NCBI RefSeq assembly: GCF_000252995.1
Contig: NC_015761.1
Coordinates: forward strand, 2,418,001-2,482,000
Length of the DNA stretch: 64,000 nt
Source of the DNA: Salmonella bongori NCTC 12419
GTDB lineage: Bacteria > Pseudomonadota > Gammaproteobacteria > Enterobacterales > Enterobacteriaceae
Direction of reading: 5' to 3'
The notes beneath the pieces are model-generated. The model had not been told where the DNA came from. It did no database searches and saw only the letters and a list, made by a program, of their open reading frames with translations. Both the position numbers and the translations under genes were made by a program. Of this stretch, positions 26,833 to 36,488 are shown piece by piece (the stretch's first letter is position 1; each line of letters opens with the position of its first letter).

Positions 26833-29112
26833 TTACAGCGGATGCGTTTGCGCTTCCACGACCGCCAGCGCCACCATATTTACGATACGACGAACAGATG
26901 CAATCGGCGTTAATACGTGAACCGGTTTGGAAACGCCCATTAATACCGGGCCAACCGTTACCCCTTCGGAACTGGAAACGCGTAGTAAGTTGTAACTAAT
27001 ACGGGCCGCTTCCATATTTGGCATCACCAGAATATTGGCGCATCCTTTTAACGGACTGTCTGGCATACGATCATTGCGAATACTTTCGACCAGCGCTGCA
27101 TCGCCATGCATCTCACCATCAATCATCAGATCCGGCGCGCGGGACTTAATCAGCGCCAGGGCATCGCGCATTTTGCTGGCAGATGGGCCGTTAGACGAAC
27201 CAAAGTTGGAATGTGACAACAGCGCCACCTTCGGCTCAATACCAAAACGACGCACCGTTTCCGCCGCCATAACGGTAATTTCCGCCAGTTGTTCCGGCGT
27301 CGGGTCGTCATTAACGTAGGTATCGGCAATAAAGGTGTTACCGCTCGGCAGCAGCAACGCGTTCATTGCCCCTGCCGTATGAACGCCGTCACGATAGCCA
27401 AAGACTTGTTTCACCACGCTGAAATGCTCGTGATAATCGCCGATGGTACCGCAGATCATCGCATCGGCCTCGCCACGTTGTACCATGATAGCGCCAATGG
27501 CGGTATGGTTGCCGATCATCGCGCGCTGCGCCTGCTCCTGGGTGATCCCCCGGCGTTTCATAATCTGATAGTATTCGCTCCAGTACTCTTTAAAGCGCGG
27601 ATCGGATTCATTATTAACGATCTCAAAATCCACCCCCGATCGGATCTGCAGTCCCAGTTTCTGGATGCGCATTTCGATTACGCTCGGACGACCGATGAGA
27701 ATGGGTTTCGCCAGCCCCAGGGTAATCAATTCCTGAGTCGCGTGCAGAACACGCGCCTCTTCCCCTTCCGGCAGCACGACGCGCTTCGGCGCTTTGCGCG
27801 CCTGCGAGAAAATCGGCTTCATGAACAGGTTGGTTTTGTAGACAAACTCGGTCAGCTTATCTACATAGGCATCGAAGTCTTCGATAGGACGCGTCGCCAC
27901 GCCGGAATCCATCGCCGCTTTCGCCACCGCCGGCGCAATCTTCACAATGAGGCGCGGGTCGAACGGTTTCGGAATAATGTACTCCGGGCCAAAACTCAGA
28001 TCCTGATCGCCGTAGGCGGAGGCCACCACTTCGCTCTGCTCGGCGTGCGCCAGTTCGGCAATCGCATGCACCGCCGCCAGTTTCATCTCTTCGTTAATCG
28101 CCGTCGCCCCTACGTCAAGCGCACCACGGAAGATGAACGGGAAGCACAGCACGTTGTTGACCTGGTTGGGATAGTCAGAACGCCCGGTACAGATAATGGC
28201 ATCGGAACGAACCTCTTTCGCCAGCGGCGGCAGAATTTCCGGCTCCGGGTTAGCCAGCGCCAGAATCATGGGCGCGCGCGCCATTTTTTTCACCATCTCC
28301 TGGGTAAGTACTTTCGGACCGGAACAACCCAGGAAGATATCCGCGCCGTCGATCACATCATCCAGCGTACGTTTACCGTTATCTTCGACCGCGTAGGCAG
28401 CTTTGGTTTCCGCCATGTTTGGCTCACGACCTTTGTAAATAACGCCTTTCGAATCGCAAACCACAATGTTGTGCTTCTGCATCCCCAGCGCCACCAGCAG
28501 GTTCATACAGGCGATAGCCGCCGCACCTGCTCCGGAAACCACCATCCGTACGTCGGAAATATTCTTTTCGACCACCCGCAAACCGTTAAGGATCGCCGCC
28601 GTACTGATAATCGCCGTCCCGTGCTGGTCGTCATGGAAAACCGGAATATTCATTCGTTCGCGCAGTTTCTGCTCAATATAGAAACATTCCGGCGCTTTAA
28701 TGTCCTCCAGGTTGATACCGCCAAACGTCGGTTCCAGAGCCGCAACAACATCAATAAATTTATCCGGGTTAAGCTCGTCTACTTCGATATCGAAGACGTC
28801 AATCCCGGCGAATTTTTTAAACAGAACCCCCTTCCCTTCCATCACCGGCTTCCCGGCTAACGCGCCGATATTGCCTAATCCCAGAACTGCCGTTCCGTTG
28901 GAAACCACTGCCACCAGATTTCCACGCGCGGTGTATTTGTAGGCCGCCAATGGGTCTTTTTCGATTTCAAGACACGGCGCGGCAACACCCGGCGAATAGG
29001 CCAGCGCCAGATCGCGCTGGGTCGCTAACGGTTTGGTGGGTGAAACCTGGATTTTGCCTGGTACCGGAAATTCGTGGAAATCAAGGGCGCTTTGTTTTAA
29101 CTGCTCATCCAT
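26833..29112 (-). CDS. maeB: NADP-dependent malic enzyme
   Basis: A 759-residue enzyme converting malate to pyruvate with NADPH production. The N-terminal malic enzyme module spans about 1-430, with VFHDDQHGTAIIS and the NAD(P)-fold motif VSGAGAAAIAC. The C-terminal phosphotransacetylase-like domain (about 430-759) is regulatory rather than catalytic in the E. coli enzyme. Length and domain order are normal. Its downstream neighbour is hemF, not eutS as in E. coli and S. Typhimurium. Confidence 0.97.
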   Translation of the reverse strand: MDEQLKQSALDFHEFPVPGKIQVSPTKPLATQRDLALAYSPGVAAPCLEIEKDPLAAYKYTARGNLVAVVSNGTAVLGLGNIGALAGKPVMEGKGVLFKKFAGIDVFDIEVDELNPDKFIDVVAALEPTFGGINLEDIKAPECFYIEQKLRERMNIPVFHDDQHGTAIISTAAILNGLRVVEKNISDVRMVVSGAGAAAIACMNLLVALGMQKHNIVVCDSKGVIYKGREPNMAETKAAYAVEDNGKRTLDDVIDGADIFLGCSGPKVLTQEMVKKMARAPMILALANPEPEILPPLAKEVRSDAIICTGRSDYPNQVNNVLCFPFIFRGALDVGATAINEEMKLAAVHAIAELAHAEQSEVVASAYGDQDLSFGPEYIIPKPFDPRLIVKIAPAVAKAAMDSGVATRPIEDFDAYVDKLTEFVYKTNLFMKPIFSQARKAPKRVVLPEGEEARVLHATQELITLGLAKPILIGRPSVIEMRIQKLGLQIRSGVDFEIVNNESDPRFKEYWSEYYQIMKRRGITQEQAQRAMIGNHTAIGAIMVQRGEADAMICGTIGDYHEHFSVVKQVFGYRDGVHTAGAMNALLLPSGNTFIADTYVNDDPTPEQLAEITVMAAETVRRFGIEPKVALLSHSNFGSSNGPSASKMRDALALIKSRAPDLMIDGEMHGDAALVESIRNDRMPDSPLKGCANILVMPNMEAARISYNLLRVSSSEGVTVGPVLMGVSKPVHVLTPIASVRRIVNMVALAVVEAQTHPL

Positions 29113-29383
29113 CTTGTTGTTCCTTTCACGTATCGTTCAAAAAGTGACGCGGCCTGGTGCGCCGTACATTATTACCCTACGGCGCAACACAAACGTTGAA
29201 GGTCTGCAAACTCTCACAACGCGGCGCAAGAGTTTGTTATCAACTTATAACGACCATGTTACCTGCTTATACCAGCAATACCATGCCTGTCTGCTATGCT
29301 TTTTGGTTATGCAGGAGATGAATTTTTCAGAAGTGTGAATCAACACACTCATCTAACACTTTACTTTTCAAGGAGTATTTCCT

Positions 29384-30334
29384 ATGAACCAGCTAGACGG
29401 CATCAAACAATTCACTACCGTCGTCGCCGACAGCGGCGATATTGAGTCCATTCGCCACTATCAGCCGCAGGACGCCACCACCAATCCCTCGTTACTGCTA
29501 AAAGCCGCCGGACTTGAGCAGTATGGCCATTTGATTGAGGATGCCATTGCCTGGGGGAAAAAACATGGCGGCACGCAGGAGCAGCAGGTCGCAGCAGCCT
29601 GTGACAAGCTGGCGGTCAATTTTGGTGCGGAAATTCTGAAAAGCATCCCTGGTCGCGTCTCGACGGAAGTGGACGCACGACTGTCGTTTGATAAGGCGAA
29701 AAGCATCGAAAAAGCCCGCCACCTGGTTGACCTTTACCAGCAACAAGGCATCGACAAATCACGCATTTTGATCAAGCTGGCCTCCACCTGGGAGGGCATT
29801 CGCGCCGCCGAAGAACTGGAAAAAGAAGGCATTCACTGCAACCTGACGCTGCTGTTCTCTTTTGCCCAGGCGCGCGCCTGCGCCGAAGCCGGGGTATACC
29901 TGATTTCGCCGTTTGTCGGGCGTATTTACGACTGGTATCAGGCCCGTAGCCCAATGGATCCCTACGTGGTGGATGAGGACCCCGGCGTGAAATCAGTGCG
30001 TAATATTTACGATTACTACAAGCAACACCGCTACGAAACCATTGTGATGGGCGCCAGCTTCCGCCGCACCGAGCAAATCCTCGCCCTGACCGGCTGCGAT
30101 CGCCTGACCATCTCCCCTAACCTGCTCAAAGAGCTGCAAGAAAAAGAGGAGACCGTGATCCGTAAACTGGTGCCCTCATCACAGCTGTTCCACCGCCCTG
30201 AGCCAATGAGCGAAGCGGAATTCCGCTGGGAACATAATCAGGACGCGATGGCCGTCGAAAAACTGTCGGAAGGTATCCGTCTGTTCGCCATTGACCAGCG
30301 CAAGCTGGAAGACCTGCTCGCCGCCAAACTATAA
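29384..30334 (+). CDS. talA: Transaldolase A
   Basis: A 316-residue pentose-phosphate enzyme moving a dihydroxyacetone unit between sugar phosphates. The Schiff-base Lys131 is in ILIKLASTWEG and the substrate motif DATTNPSLL lies at about 30-38. A strong AAGGAG precedes ATG. tktB follows after 13 bp; in E. coli talA-tktB is an RpoS-dependent stationary-phase pair. The 271-bp gap 29113-29383 contains the divergent maeB/talA promoters. Confidence 0.97.
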   Translation: MNQLDGIKQFTTVVADSGDIESIRHYQPQDATTNPSLLLKAAGLEQYGHLIEDAIAWGKKHGGTQEQQVAAACDKLAVNFGAEILKSIPGRVSTEVDARLSFDKAKSIEKARHLVDLYQQQGIDKSRILIKLASTWEGIRAAEELEKEGIHCNLTLLFSFAQARACAEAGVYLISPFVGRIYDWYQARSPMDPYVVDEDPGVKSVRNIYDYYKQHRYETIVMGASFRRTEQILALTGCDRLTISPNLLKELQEKEETVIRKLVPSSQLFHRPEPMSEAEFRWEHNQDAMAVEKLSEGIRLFAIDQRKLEDLLAAKL

Positions 30335-30347
30335 AACGGAGTGATTT

Positions 30348-32348
30348 ATGTCCCGTAAAGACCTTGCTAATGCGATTCGTGCCCTCAGCATGGACGCCGT
30401 CCAGAAAGCCAATTCCGGCCACCCCGGCGCGCCAATGGGCATGGCGGATATCGCCGAAGTGCTTTGGAATGACTTTCTGAAGCATAACCCAAACGACCCG
30501 ACCTGGTATGACCGCGACCGTTTTATTCTGTCGAACGGTCACGCCTCAATGCTGCTCTACAGCCTGTTACACCTTACGGGTTACGATTTGCCGCTTGAGG
30601 AACTGAAAAACTTCCGCCAGCTACACTCTAAAACCCCCGGACACCCGGAGATTGGCTACACGCCAGGCGTCGAAACCACCACCGGCCCGTTGGGACAGGG
30701 GCTGGCGAATGCCGTAGGCCTGGCAATTGCCGAACGCACGCTGGCTGCCCAGTTTAACCAGCCGGAGCATGAGATTGTCGATCATTACACCTATGTGTTT
30801 ATGGGCGACGGCTGTTTGATGGAAGGCATTTCTCACGAGGTGTGTTCTTTAGCCGGTACATTAGGACTCGGCAAGCTCATCGGCTTTTACGATCACAACG
30901 GTATTTCGATTGATGGCGAAACCGAAGGCTGGTTTACCGACGATACCGCCAAACGTTTTGAAGCCTACCACTGGCACGTCGTGCACGAGATAGACGGCCA
31001 CGATCCGGAGGCGGTCAAACGGGCCATTCTCGAAGCCCAAAGCGTGAAAGATAAACCGTCGCTGATTATCTGCCGCACAGTGATTGGCTTTGGTTCGCCC
31101 AATAAAGCCGGCAAAGAAGAGTCTCACGGCGCAGCGCTTGGCGAAGAAGAGGTGGCGCTGACCCGCCAGAAGCTGGGCTGGCATCATCCGGCATTTGAAA
31201 TCCCGAAAGACATTTATCGGGCGTGGGACGCTCGTGAAAAAGGCGAGAAAGCGCAGCAAGGCTGGAAGGAAAAATTTGCCGCTTATGAACAGGCTTATCC
31301 TGAGCTGGCAGCAGAATTTACCCGGCGGATGACCGGTGGCCTGCCGGAGAACTGGCAGCAGGCCACCGAAAAATATATTAACGACTTACAGGCTACCCCG
31401 GCGAAAATCGCCACTCGTAAAGCCTCACAAAATACACTGAACGCCTATGGTCCACTGCTGCCGGAACTGCTCGGCGGATCGGCGGATCTCGCGCCCAGCA
31501 ACCTGACTATCTGGAAAGGGTCAACCTCACTGAAAGAGAACCCGGCAGGAAATTATATTCATTACGGCGTACGTGAGTTTGGTATGACTGCGATTGCCAA
31601 CGGCATTGCCCACCACGGCGGCTTTGTCCCTTATACCGCTACCTTCCTGATGTTTGTAGAATATGCGCGCAACGCGGCGCGTATGGCGGCGCTGATGAAA
31701 GCGCGGCAGATTATGGTATATACCCACGACTCGATTGGTCTGGGAGAAGATGGTCCGACGCACCAGGCCGTGGAGCAACTGGCAAGTCTGCGCTTAACGC
31801 CTAACTTCAGCACCTGGCGGCCCTGCGATCAGGTGGAAGCGGCGGTGGGCTGGAAGCTGGCGATAGAGCGACATAATGGCCCGACCGCCCTGATTCTGTC
31901 TCGACAGAATCTGGCGCAGATTGAGCGTACGCCGCAGCAGGTTAAAGAGATTGCGCGTGGCGGCTACATTCTCAAAGACAGCGGCGGCAAACCGGATATT
32001 ATTCTGATTGCCACCGGCTCAGAGATGGAGATTACGCTTCAGGCCGCTGAAAAACTGACTGGTGAAGGGCGAAACGTGCGCGTGGTGTCGCTCCCCTCAA
32101 CCGATATTTTCGATGCTCAGGATGAGGCATACCGGGAATCGGTGCTACCCTCGCATGTCACCGCCCGCGTTGCGGTAGAAGCGGGTATAGCTGACTACTG
32201 GTATAAATATGTTGGCTTAAAAGGCGCCATTATTGGCATGACAGGATACGGAGAATCCGCCCCGGCAGATAAACTGTTCCCGTACTTTGGCTTTACCGTA
32301 GACAATATTGTCGAAAAAGCCCACCGGGTACTCAGCGTCAAAGGCTAA
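30348..32348 (+). CDS. tktB: Transketolase 2
   Basis: A 666-residue thiamine-diphosphate enzyme of the pentose phosphate pathway. The TPP motif begins GDGCLMEGISHE and ends in the Asn of DHNGISIDG. The central pyrimidine domain has the activating Glu in YGVREFGM, and the signature PTHQAVEQLASLR is present. It pairs with talA as an operon and is the minor isozyme relative to TktA. Confidence 0.97.
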   Translation: MSRKDLANAIRALSMDAVQKANSGHPGAPMGMADIAEVLWNDFLKHNPNDPTWYDRDRFILSNGHASMLLYSLLHLTGYDLPLEELKNFRQLHSKTPGHPEIGYTPGVETTTGPLGQGLANAVGLAIAERTLAAQFNQPEHEIVDHYTYVFMGDGCLMEGISHEVCSLAGTLGLGKLIGFYDHNGISIDGETEGWFTDDTAKRFEAYHWHVVHEIDGHDPEAVKRAILEAQSVKDKPSLIICRTVIGFGSPNKAGKEESHGAALGEEEVALTRQKLGWHHPAFEIPKDIYRAWDAREKGEKAQQGWKEKFAAYEQAYPELAAEFTRRMTGGLPENWQQATEKYINDLQATPAKIATRKASQNTLNAYGPLLPELLGGSADLAPSNLTIWKGSTSLKENPAGNYIHYGVREFGMTAIANGIAHHGGFVPYTATFLMFVEYARNAARMAALMKARQIMVYTHDSIGLGEDGPTHQAVEQLASLRLTPNFSTWRPCDQVEAAVGWKLAIERHNGPTALILSRQNLAQIERTPQQVKEIARGGYILKDSGGKPDIILIATGSEMEITLQAAEKLTGEGRNVRVVSLPSTDIFDAQDEAYRESVLPSHVTARVAVEAGIADYWYKYVGLKGAIIGMTGYGESAPADKLFPYFGFTVDNIVEKAHRVLSVKG

Positions 32349-32410
32349 GGACGAGCATCAGAAAGCCGAATTTGTGCAGTCTGCAGACGTATTCTGTAGG
32401 CTGTGCAAAA

Positions 32411-32632
32411 TTACGTTGTAGACTCAGATTTCCCGATGATGGTCTCGTCAATAGATTTATGGCACATCAGGCAAAATGCCTTTTTTTTATGCGCCTGCAA
32501 TGTCGAATTCCATGCCTTTGGGCCTCCTTCTTTATTCACCTTTTCTCTTATCGCCGCCAAACGATCTATTTCATAATAAGCGCTCAGGCAGCCGCAATGG
32601 GGACATAATATAGGGCCATTATTTATTTTCAT
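32411..32632 (-). CDS. Small zinc-ribbon-like protein of unknown function
   Basis: A 73-residue protein beginning MKINNGPILCPHCGCLSAYY at ATG 32630-32632, with CAGGAT 7 bp upstream. Two Cys pairs, CPHCG (residues 10-14) and CLMCH near residue 54, are about 40 residues apart. This is the layout of a four-Cys zinc ribbon with a helical charged spacer containing IREKVNKEGG. No DNA-binding domain is recognisable. It is a stand-alone gene between convergent tktB and ypfG. I do not recognise a named family. Confidence 0.65.
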   Translation of the reverse strand: MKINNGPILCPHCGCLSAYYEIDRLAAIREKVNKEGGPKAWNSTLQAHKKKAFCLMCHKSIDETIIGKSESTT

Positions 32633-32760
32633 GCTATATCCTGCCGTAGTGAAGCTCACTGGTAAAGTAGCAATCTTACCGTAACGGAGCAATCTCTATA
32701 CCATAAATGGAGCCTCAACAGGCGTATCCCCATTCCGAAAATAGCAATAATGACCGTGGT

Positions 32761-33804
32761 TCAACGCGTAATCCATAGCGTGGGCCAGGCATCCGGTCCG
32801 TGCCAGTTATCACAGCTCGGTTCTTCGGCATAACGTACCAGGCGAAAACGATCGCCATCAAAACGCCAGCGCGTCTGGATACCGCAGTCCGTTAATCCGC
32901 GCCCTTTTGCCAACGTCACCAACTCGCGTGTTTGCTGATCAAAAAAGGCGTTCATCAGTTCCATGTCATTATTTTCGACGCCGCGATTAAACGGTAGCCG
33001 CAGGCGTACGGCGCGCGAGGCAAGCGGTTTTTTACGCGAAACTATCCAGGCGAGATCGATAGTGTTATAGGCTCCGGCTTCGCAGTTAACAATCAATAAC
33101 GCTTTGTCATCCGTCAGCGCACTGATCTGCACCTCGCGACGCATCGGATCGAGCGAACAACGAATCCCTTTTATCCGCCATGTCGCGTACTCCAGCAGAT
33201 CATTACGTTCTGCCTCACTAAGCGGCGCAGGCGTTGGGTTGATGACGGCGATCCCCTTTAATGCCGGTGCCGGGGGAACACTTAGCGGCGGCTCGTTACC
33301 TTTTTCAATCCAGGCGGTTTCGCTCCCCACTCGCTTTTGCTGTGCGTCAATGAACAGCAATGCGGCTTTTAATCCCGCCAGCGAAAGCATCTGGGCGCCA
33401 TTTTTTAAAGTGATGGCTTGCGCATCCTGAATAGTCTGTAAAAACGCGGTGATAGTGGCGGGATCGTCTGTCATGAGGTGCCAGGGCAACACATGCCAGT
33501 GAGGATTGCTTAAGAAAAGCGGCTTTCCATCCAACAATAAACGAGGCGCAATAGCGGCTTCATTAACGTCGGGCGGTGCCAGACCGCCGCGGTCGATACG
33601 CAACACCGCATCAGTACGCGCTCCAGCGCTACGGCTTAACGTCATCACCAGTCCATGATGTTCGCCGGTATTGCGCGCTACGCAAAAATTTTGGTTGTTG
33701 CAGGTGACCTGCCAGTCAGAAAAAGTCCGTTGTGCTGGCGCGGCCCACAATAGCTGGGTCGGTAACAGGCCAAGCAGACAAAAAAGAATAACGCGGTAGC
33801 GCAT
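32761..33804 (-). CDS. ypfG: DUF1176 periplasmic protein YpfG
   Basis: A 347-residue exported protein. The signal peptide MRYRVILFCLLGLLPTQLLWA cleaves after WAA. It has several conserved Cys pairs (VTCNNQNFCVA near residue 35 and the C-terminal EEPSCDNW) and a DUF1176 body. Function unknown; the cysteines suggest disulfides in the periplasm. Confidence 0.9.
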   Translation of the reverse strand: MRYRVILFCLLGLLPTQLLWAAPAQRTFSDWQVTCNNQNFCVARNTGEHHGLVMTLSRSAGARTDAVLRIDRGGLAPPDVNEAAIAPRLLLDGKPLFLSNPHWHVLPWHLMTDDPATITAFLQTIQDAQAITLKNGAQMLSLAGLKAALLFIDAQQKRVGSETAWIEKGNEPPLSVPPAPALKGIAVINPTPAPLSEAERNDLLEYATWRIKGIRCSLDPMRREVQISALTDDKALLIVNCEAGAYNTIDLAWIVSRKKPLASRAVRLRLPFNRGVENNDMELMNAFFDQQTRELVTLAKGRGLTDCGIQTRWRFDGDRFRLVRYAEEPSCDNWHGPDAWPTLWITR

Positions 33805-33929
33805 GAACAGTACAATCCCAGATTCAGAACAACACAGCTAAGGCGGTATCTTCCTTGCGCGCTTCAGGGTTCTCAATCAGATTTATCGGATTGGTCGTTT
33901 TTTGTGTAAAGAAATATATTTCTTTTTTT

Positions 33930-34505
33930 TCAGTCCATTAGATGAGAATTCTGTAAATAGTTAAGTAATAACACCGCCTTACCGTCCCGAATCTCACCTG
34001 ACCTCACCATTTCCAGTGCCCTGGAAAACGGCAGTTCAAGCACTTCAATATCTTCGTCCTCTATACCACCGCCAGTACTGGCGCGCTGGCTATCACGGTA
34101 TTCGGCAATAAAGAAATGAATCAGCTCCGTAACGCCGCCAGGCGACATATAAAGCTCAAATACTTTACGTACCTCACCGACTTCATACCCTGTCTCTTCA
34201 ATGGCTTCTTTGCGAATACAGACCTCCGGCTCGTCGTTATCCAGCAAGCCAGCGCAGGTCTCAATTAACATGCCGTCGTCATTACCATTTACCCATGTCG
34301 CCACACGAAACTGACGAACCAGAACCACGGTTTTTTGGGTTGAGTTGTACAGCAAAATGGTGGCACCATTCCCGCGATCATAAACTTCACGCTTGTGACG
34401 GATGACCTCACCATTACGACGGGTCAGGTCATAAGTGATGTTACGTAGAGTAAAATAATTATCAGAAAGAATTTTGTCCTTAATAAGCGTAATATTTTGC
34501 GACAT
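33930..34505 (-). CDS. nudK: GDP-mannose hydrolase NudK (Nudix)
   Basis: A 191-residue Nudix enzyme hydrolysing GDP-mannose to GMP and mannose-1-phosphate. The Nudix box spans GLLDNDEPEVCIRKEAIEE followed by TGYE, fitting GX5EX7REUXEEXGU with K-E-A in place of R-E-U as in the E. coli enzyme. The start MSQNITLIKDK at 34503-34505 is preceded by a GGAG-type box; an upstream in-frame extension overlaps promoter sequence and is not conserved. Confidence 0.94.
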   Translation of the reverse strand: MSQNITLIKDKILSDNYFTLRNITYDLTRRNGEVIRHKREVYDRGNGATILLYNSTQKTVVLVRQFRVATWVNGNDDGMLIETCAGLLDNDEPEVCIRKEAIEETGYEVGEVRKVFELYMSPGGVTELIHFFIAEYRDSQRASTGGGIEDEDIEVLELPFSRALEMVRSGEIRDGKAVLLLNYLQNSHLMD

Positions 34506-34711
34506 ACCGGCTCCACGGTGTAAAAGAAGCATTAATAATACGCCGTGAAACCCGTTTTGTCTGCCGAAGAGGCTGGCCCTCTATACCGACTGAACAGATG
34601 TACAACCGTATTCTTTCTGTCCTTGCCCTTTCTGCGGATATTCTGCTGCTATAGATACCACAGCCCTTAATCGCGGCATGAACTAACGACTGAATTGAGA
34701 CCGAGGAAAGA

Positions 34712-36016
34712 ATGATGAAATCTACTATCGTTACGGTAGCGTTACTTACTTTTTCCATTTCAGCTTTTGCCGTTGAGTATCCGGTATTGACCACCGCCAG
34801 CCCTGACCTGGTGGGTTTTGATAGCCACAAACTTAACCGACTTGATGGCTGGATCCAAAATCAAATTGATGCCGGATATCCCAGTATTAATCTTCTGGTG
34901 ATCAAAGATAATCATATCGTGATGCAAAAAGCCTGGGGCTATGCGAAAAAATATGAAGGATCGACTCTGTTAGCCGATCCCATTCTGGCAACCACAACTA
35001 CGATGTATGACCTGGCGTCAAATACAAAAATGTATGCCACTAATTTTGCATTGCAAAAACTGGTGTATGAAGGAAAAATCAATGCCAATGATTTAGTATC
35101 AAAATACATACCCGGTTTTAAGGATGCGCCTGGTGATAAAATTAAGGGAAAAGACAGGCTCCGTATCATTGACATTCTTCATCATGAAGCTGGCTTTCCC
35201 GCCGACCCGCAATATCCCAATCCAAACGTAGCCGGTAAATTATTCTCACAAAATAAAAGCACCACGCTGGAGATGATTAAAAAGACTCCGCTGGAATATC
35301 ACCCCGGGTCGAAGCATATCTATAGCGATGTGGATTATATGATTCTTGGTTTTATCATTGAATCAGTAACGGCAATGCCATTAGATCGCTATGTCGAAAC
35401 AACGATTTATAAACCGCTCGGATTAAAACATACCGTCTTTAACCCGCTAATGAAAGGGTTCACGCCGCCACAAATCGCCGCAACGGAACTCAATGGCAAC
35501 ACACGTGACGGCGAGATCCATTTCCCTAATATTCGCACCAGTACAGTATGGGGGCAGGCACATGATGAAAAGGCCTGGTACTCGATGAGCGGCGTATCAG
35601 GACACGCCGGACTCTTTTCTAACACTCATGATATGGCTGTGTTAATGCAAGTCATGCTCAATGGCGGCGGATACGGTAATGTGAAGCTCTTCGATGAGAA
35701 AACGGTTGAACAGTTTACTCGCCGTTCGCCAGAAGAGGCTACCTTTGGCTTAGGGTGGCGCATAAACAGCAACGCCTCGATGACGCCAACGTTTGGGGTA
35801 TTAGCCAGTCCAGAAACGTATGGTCATACCGGATGGACTGGAACGCTAACGTCTATCGATCCGGTTAACCATATGGCTATCGTGATTTTAGGTAACAGGC
35901 CACACTCGCCAGTGGCAGATCCTAAAGTGAATCCAAACGTTTTTGTCAGTGGGTTATTACCTGCGGCGACGTATGGCTGGATTGTTGATCAGATATATGG
36001 CGCATTGAAAAAATAA
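34712..36016 (+). CDS. yfeW: Penicillin-binding protein 4B / serine beta-lactamase-like YfeW
   Basis: A 434-residue exported serine hydrolase of the beta-lactamase/D-Ala-D-Ala carboxypeptidase fold. The signal peptide lies at 1-20 (cleaved after AFA). The SxxK motif is Ser103-Asn-Thr-Lys106, a YSD motif is in HIYSDVDYM near residue 209, and the KTG equivalent is HTG in YGHTGWTGT. In E. coli the gene lies next to murP; here it is between nudK and the accessory islet. It may trim peptidoglycan. Two tandem Met codons make the exact start uncertain by one residue. Confidence 0.92.
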   Translation: MMKSTIVTVALLTFSISAFAVEYPVLTTASPDLVGFDSHKLNRLDGWIQNQIDAGYPSINLLVIKDNHIVMQKAWGYAKKYEGSTLLADPILATTTTMYDLASNTKMYATNFALQKLVYEGKINANDLVSKYIPGFKDAPGDKIKGKDRLRIIDILHHEAGFPADPQYPNPNVAGKLFSQNKSTTLEMIKKTPLEYHPGSKHIYSDVDYMILGFIIESVTAMPLDRYVETTIYKPLGLKHTVFNPLMKGFTPPQIAATELNGNTRDGEIHFPNIRTSTVWGQAHDEKAWYSMSGVSGHAGLFSNTHDMAVLMQVMLNGGGYGNVKLFDEKTVEQFTRRSPEEATFGLGWRINSNASMTPTFGVLASPETYGHTGWTGTLTSIDPVNHMAIVILGNRPHSPVADPKVNPNVFVSGLLPAATYGWIVDQIYGALKK

Positions 36017-36023
36017 ATATGCT

Positions 36024-36050
36024 AAAGCCCTCTAAGTGGAGGGCTTTTTA
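36024..36050 (+). terminator. Terminator between yfeW and the accessory islet
   Basis: AAAGCCCTC, loop TAAGT, GGAGGGCTTTTTA directly follows yfeW. The next base is the stop codon of the convergent immunity-like gene, so the structure may serve both directions. It marks a sharp change from about 50% GC to very AT-rich sequence. Confidence 0.85.
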
Positions 36051-36488
36051 TTAAAAACTAAAAATATCAGGACCAAAAAATATATTAAGAAATACAAAAC
36101 AAGCAAATACCATAAAACCTAGCAACCAAAATACCGCTTCAACTTTAAAACCTATTGTTAATTCCCCCGGTAAGTTTCTGATAAAATTATATGCCTCGAT
36201 ACTCATATCATGATTTGTAACTCTATTATAGGGATAAATTAAGCTCCCCATAATAAAACCGATCTTTGCATGATATACAGCAGGTGAACCGATTAAACTA
36301 GCTCCTTTTGTCATTCTTGCTGTTTGAGGAAGACAACCAAATTTATTCTCATACAGTGATACTATTTTTTTATAATTTTCACTGTTAATAACATATGACA
36401 TAAAAATTAGAATCAAAAGTATAAAAATAAGTAATGTAATTAAGATTACATTAACTTTTTCAAAATTTTCCATTAAATAATTTTTCAT
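36051..36488 (-). CDS. Two-TM putative immunity protein for the adjacent PAAR effector
   Basis: A 145-residue AT-rich gene. The start MKNYLMENFEK (ATG 36486-36488) has GGTAGG 9 bp upstream and overlaps the effector's 3' end by 29 bp. Longer in-frame starts run further into the effector and are less likely. Hydrophobic helices lie at about residues 13-34 and 118-138. The connecting region of about 83 residues carries one Cys (CLPQTARM) and would face the periplasm if both termini are cytoplasmic. No family recognised. The role is inferred from the typical effector-immunity layout: a small membrane protein encoded directly after, and overlapping, a toxin with a membrane-inserting C-terminus. 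Confidence 0.65.
   Translation of the reverse strand: MKNYLMENFEKVNVILITLLIFILLILIFMSYVINSENYKKIVSLYENKFGCLPQTARMTKGASLIGSPAVYHAKIGFIMGSLIYPYNRVTNHDMSIEAYNFIRNLPGELTIGFKVEAVFWLLGFMVFACFVFLNIFFGPDIFSF

Noticed and set aside
27289..28860. 523-codon open frame on the plus strand antisense to maeB
   Set aside because: It lies wholly within maeB, is rich in His, Arg and Phe as expected of a frame opposite a GC-rich gene, and has no recognisable domain or ribosome site.
33908..33931. AT-only palindrome AAAGAAATATATTTCTTT as a terminator after nudK
   Set aside because: The stem is entirely A/T and weak. It could be a terminator but I cannot support it over a chance AT-rich palindrome.
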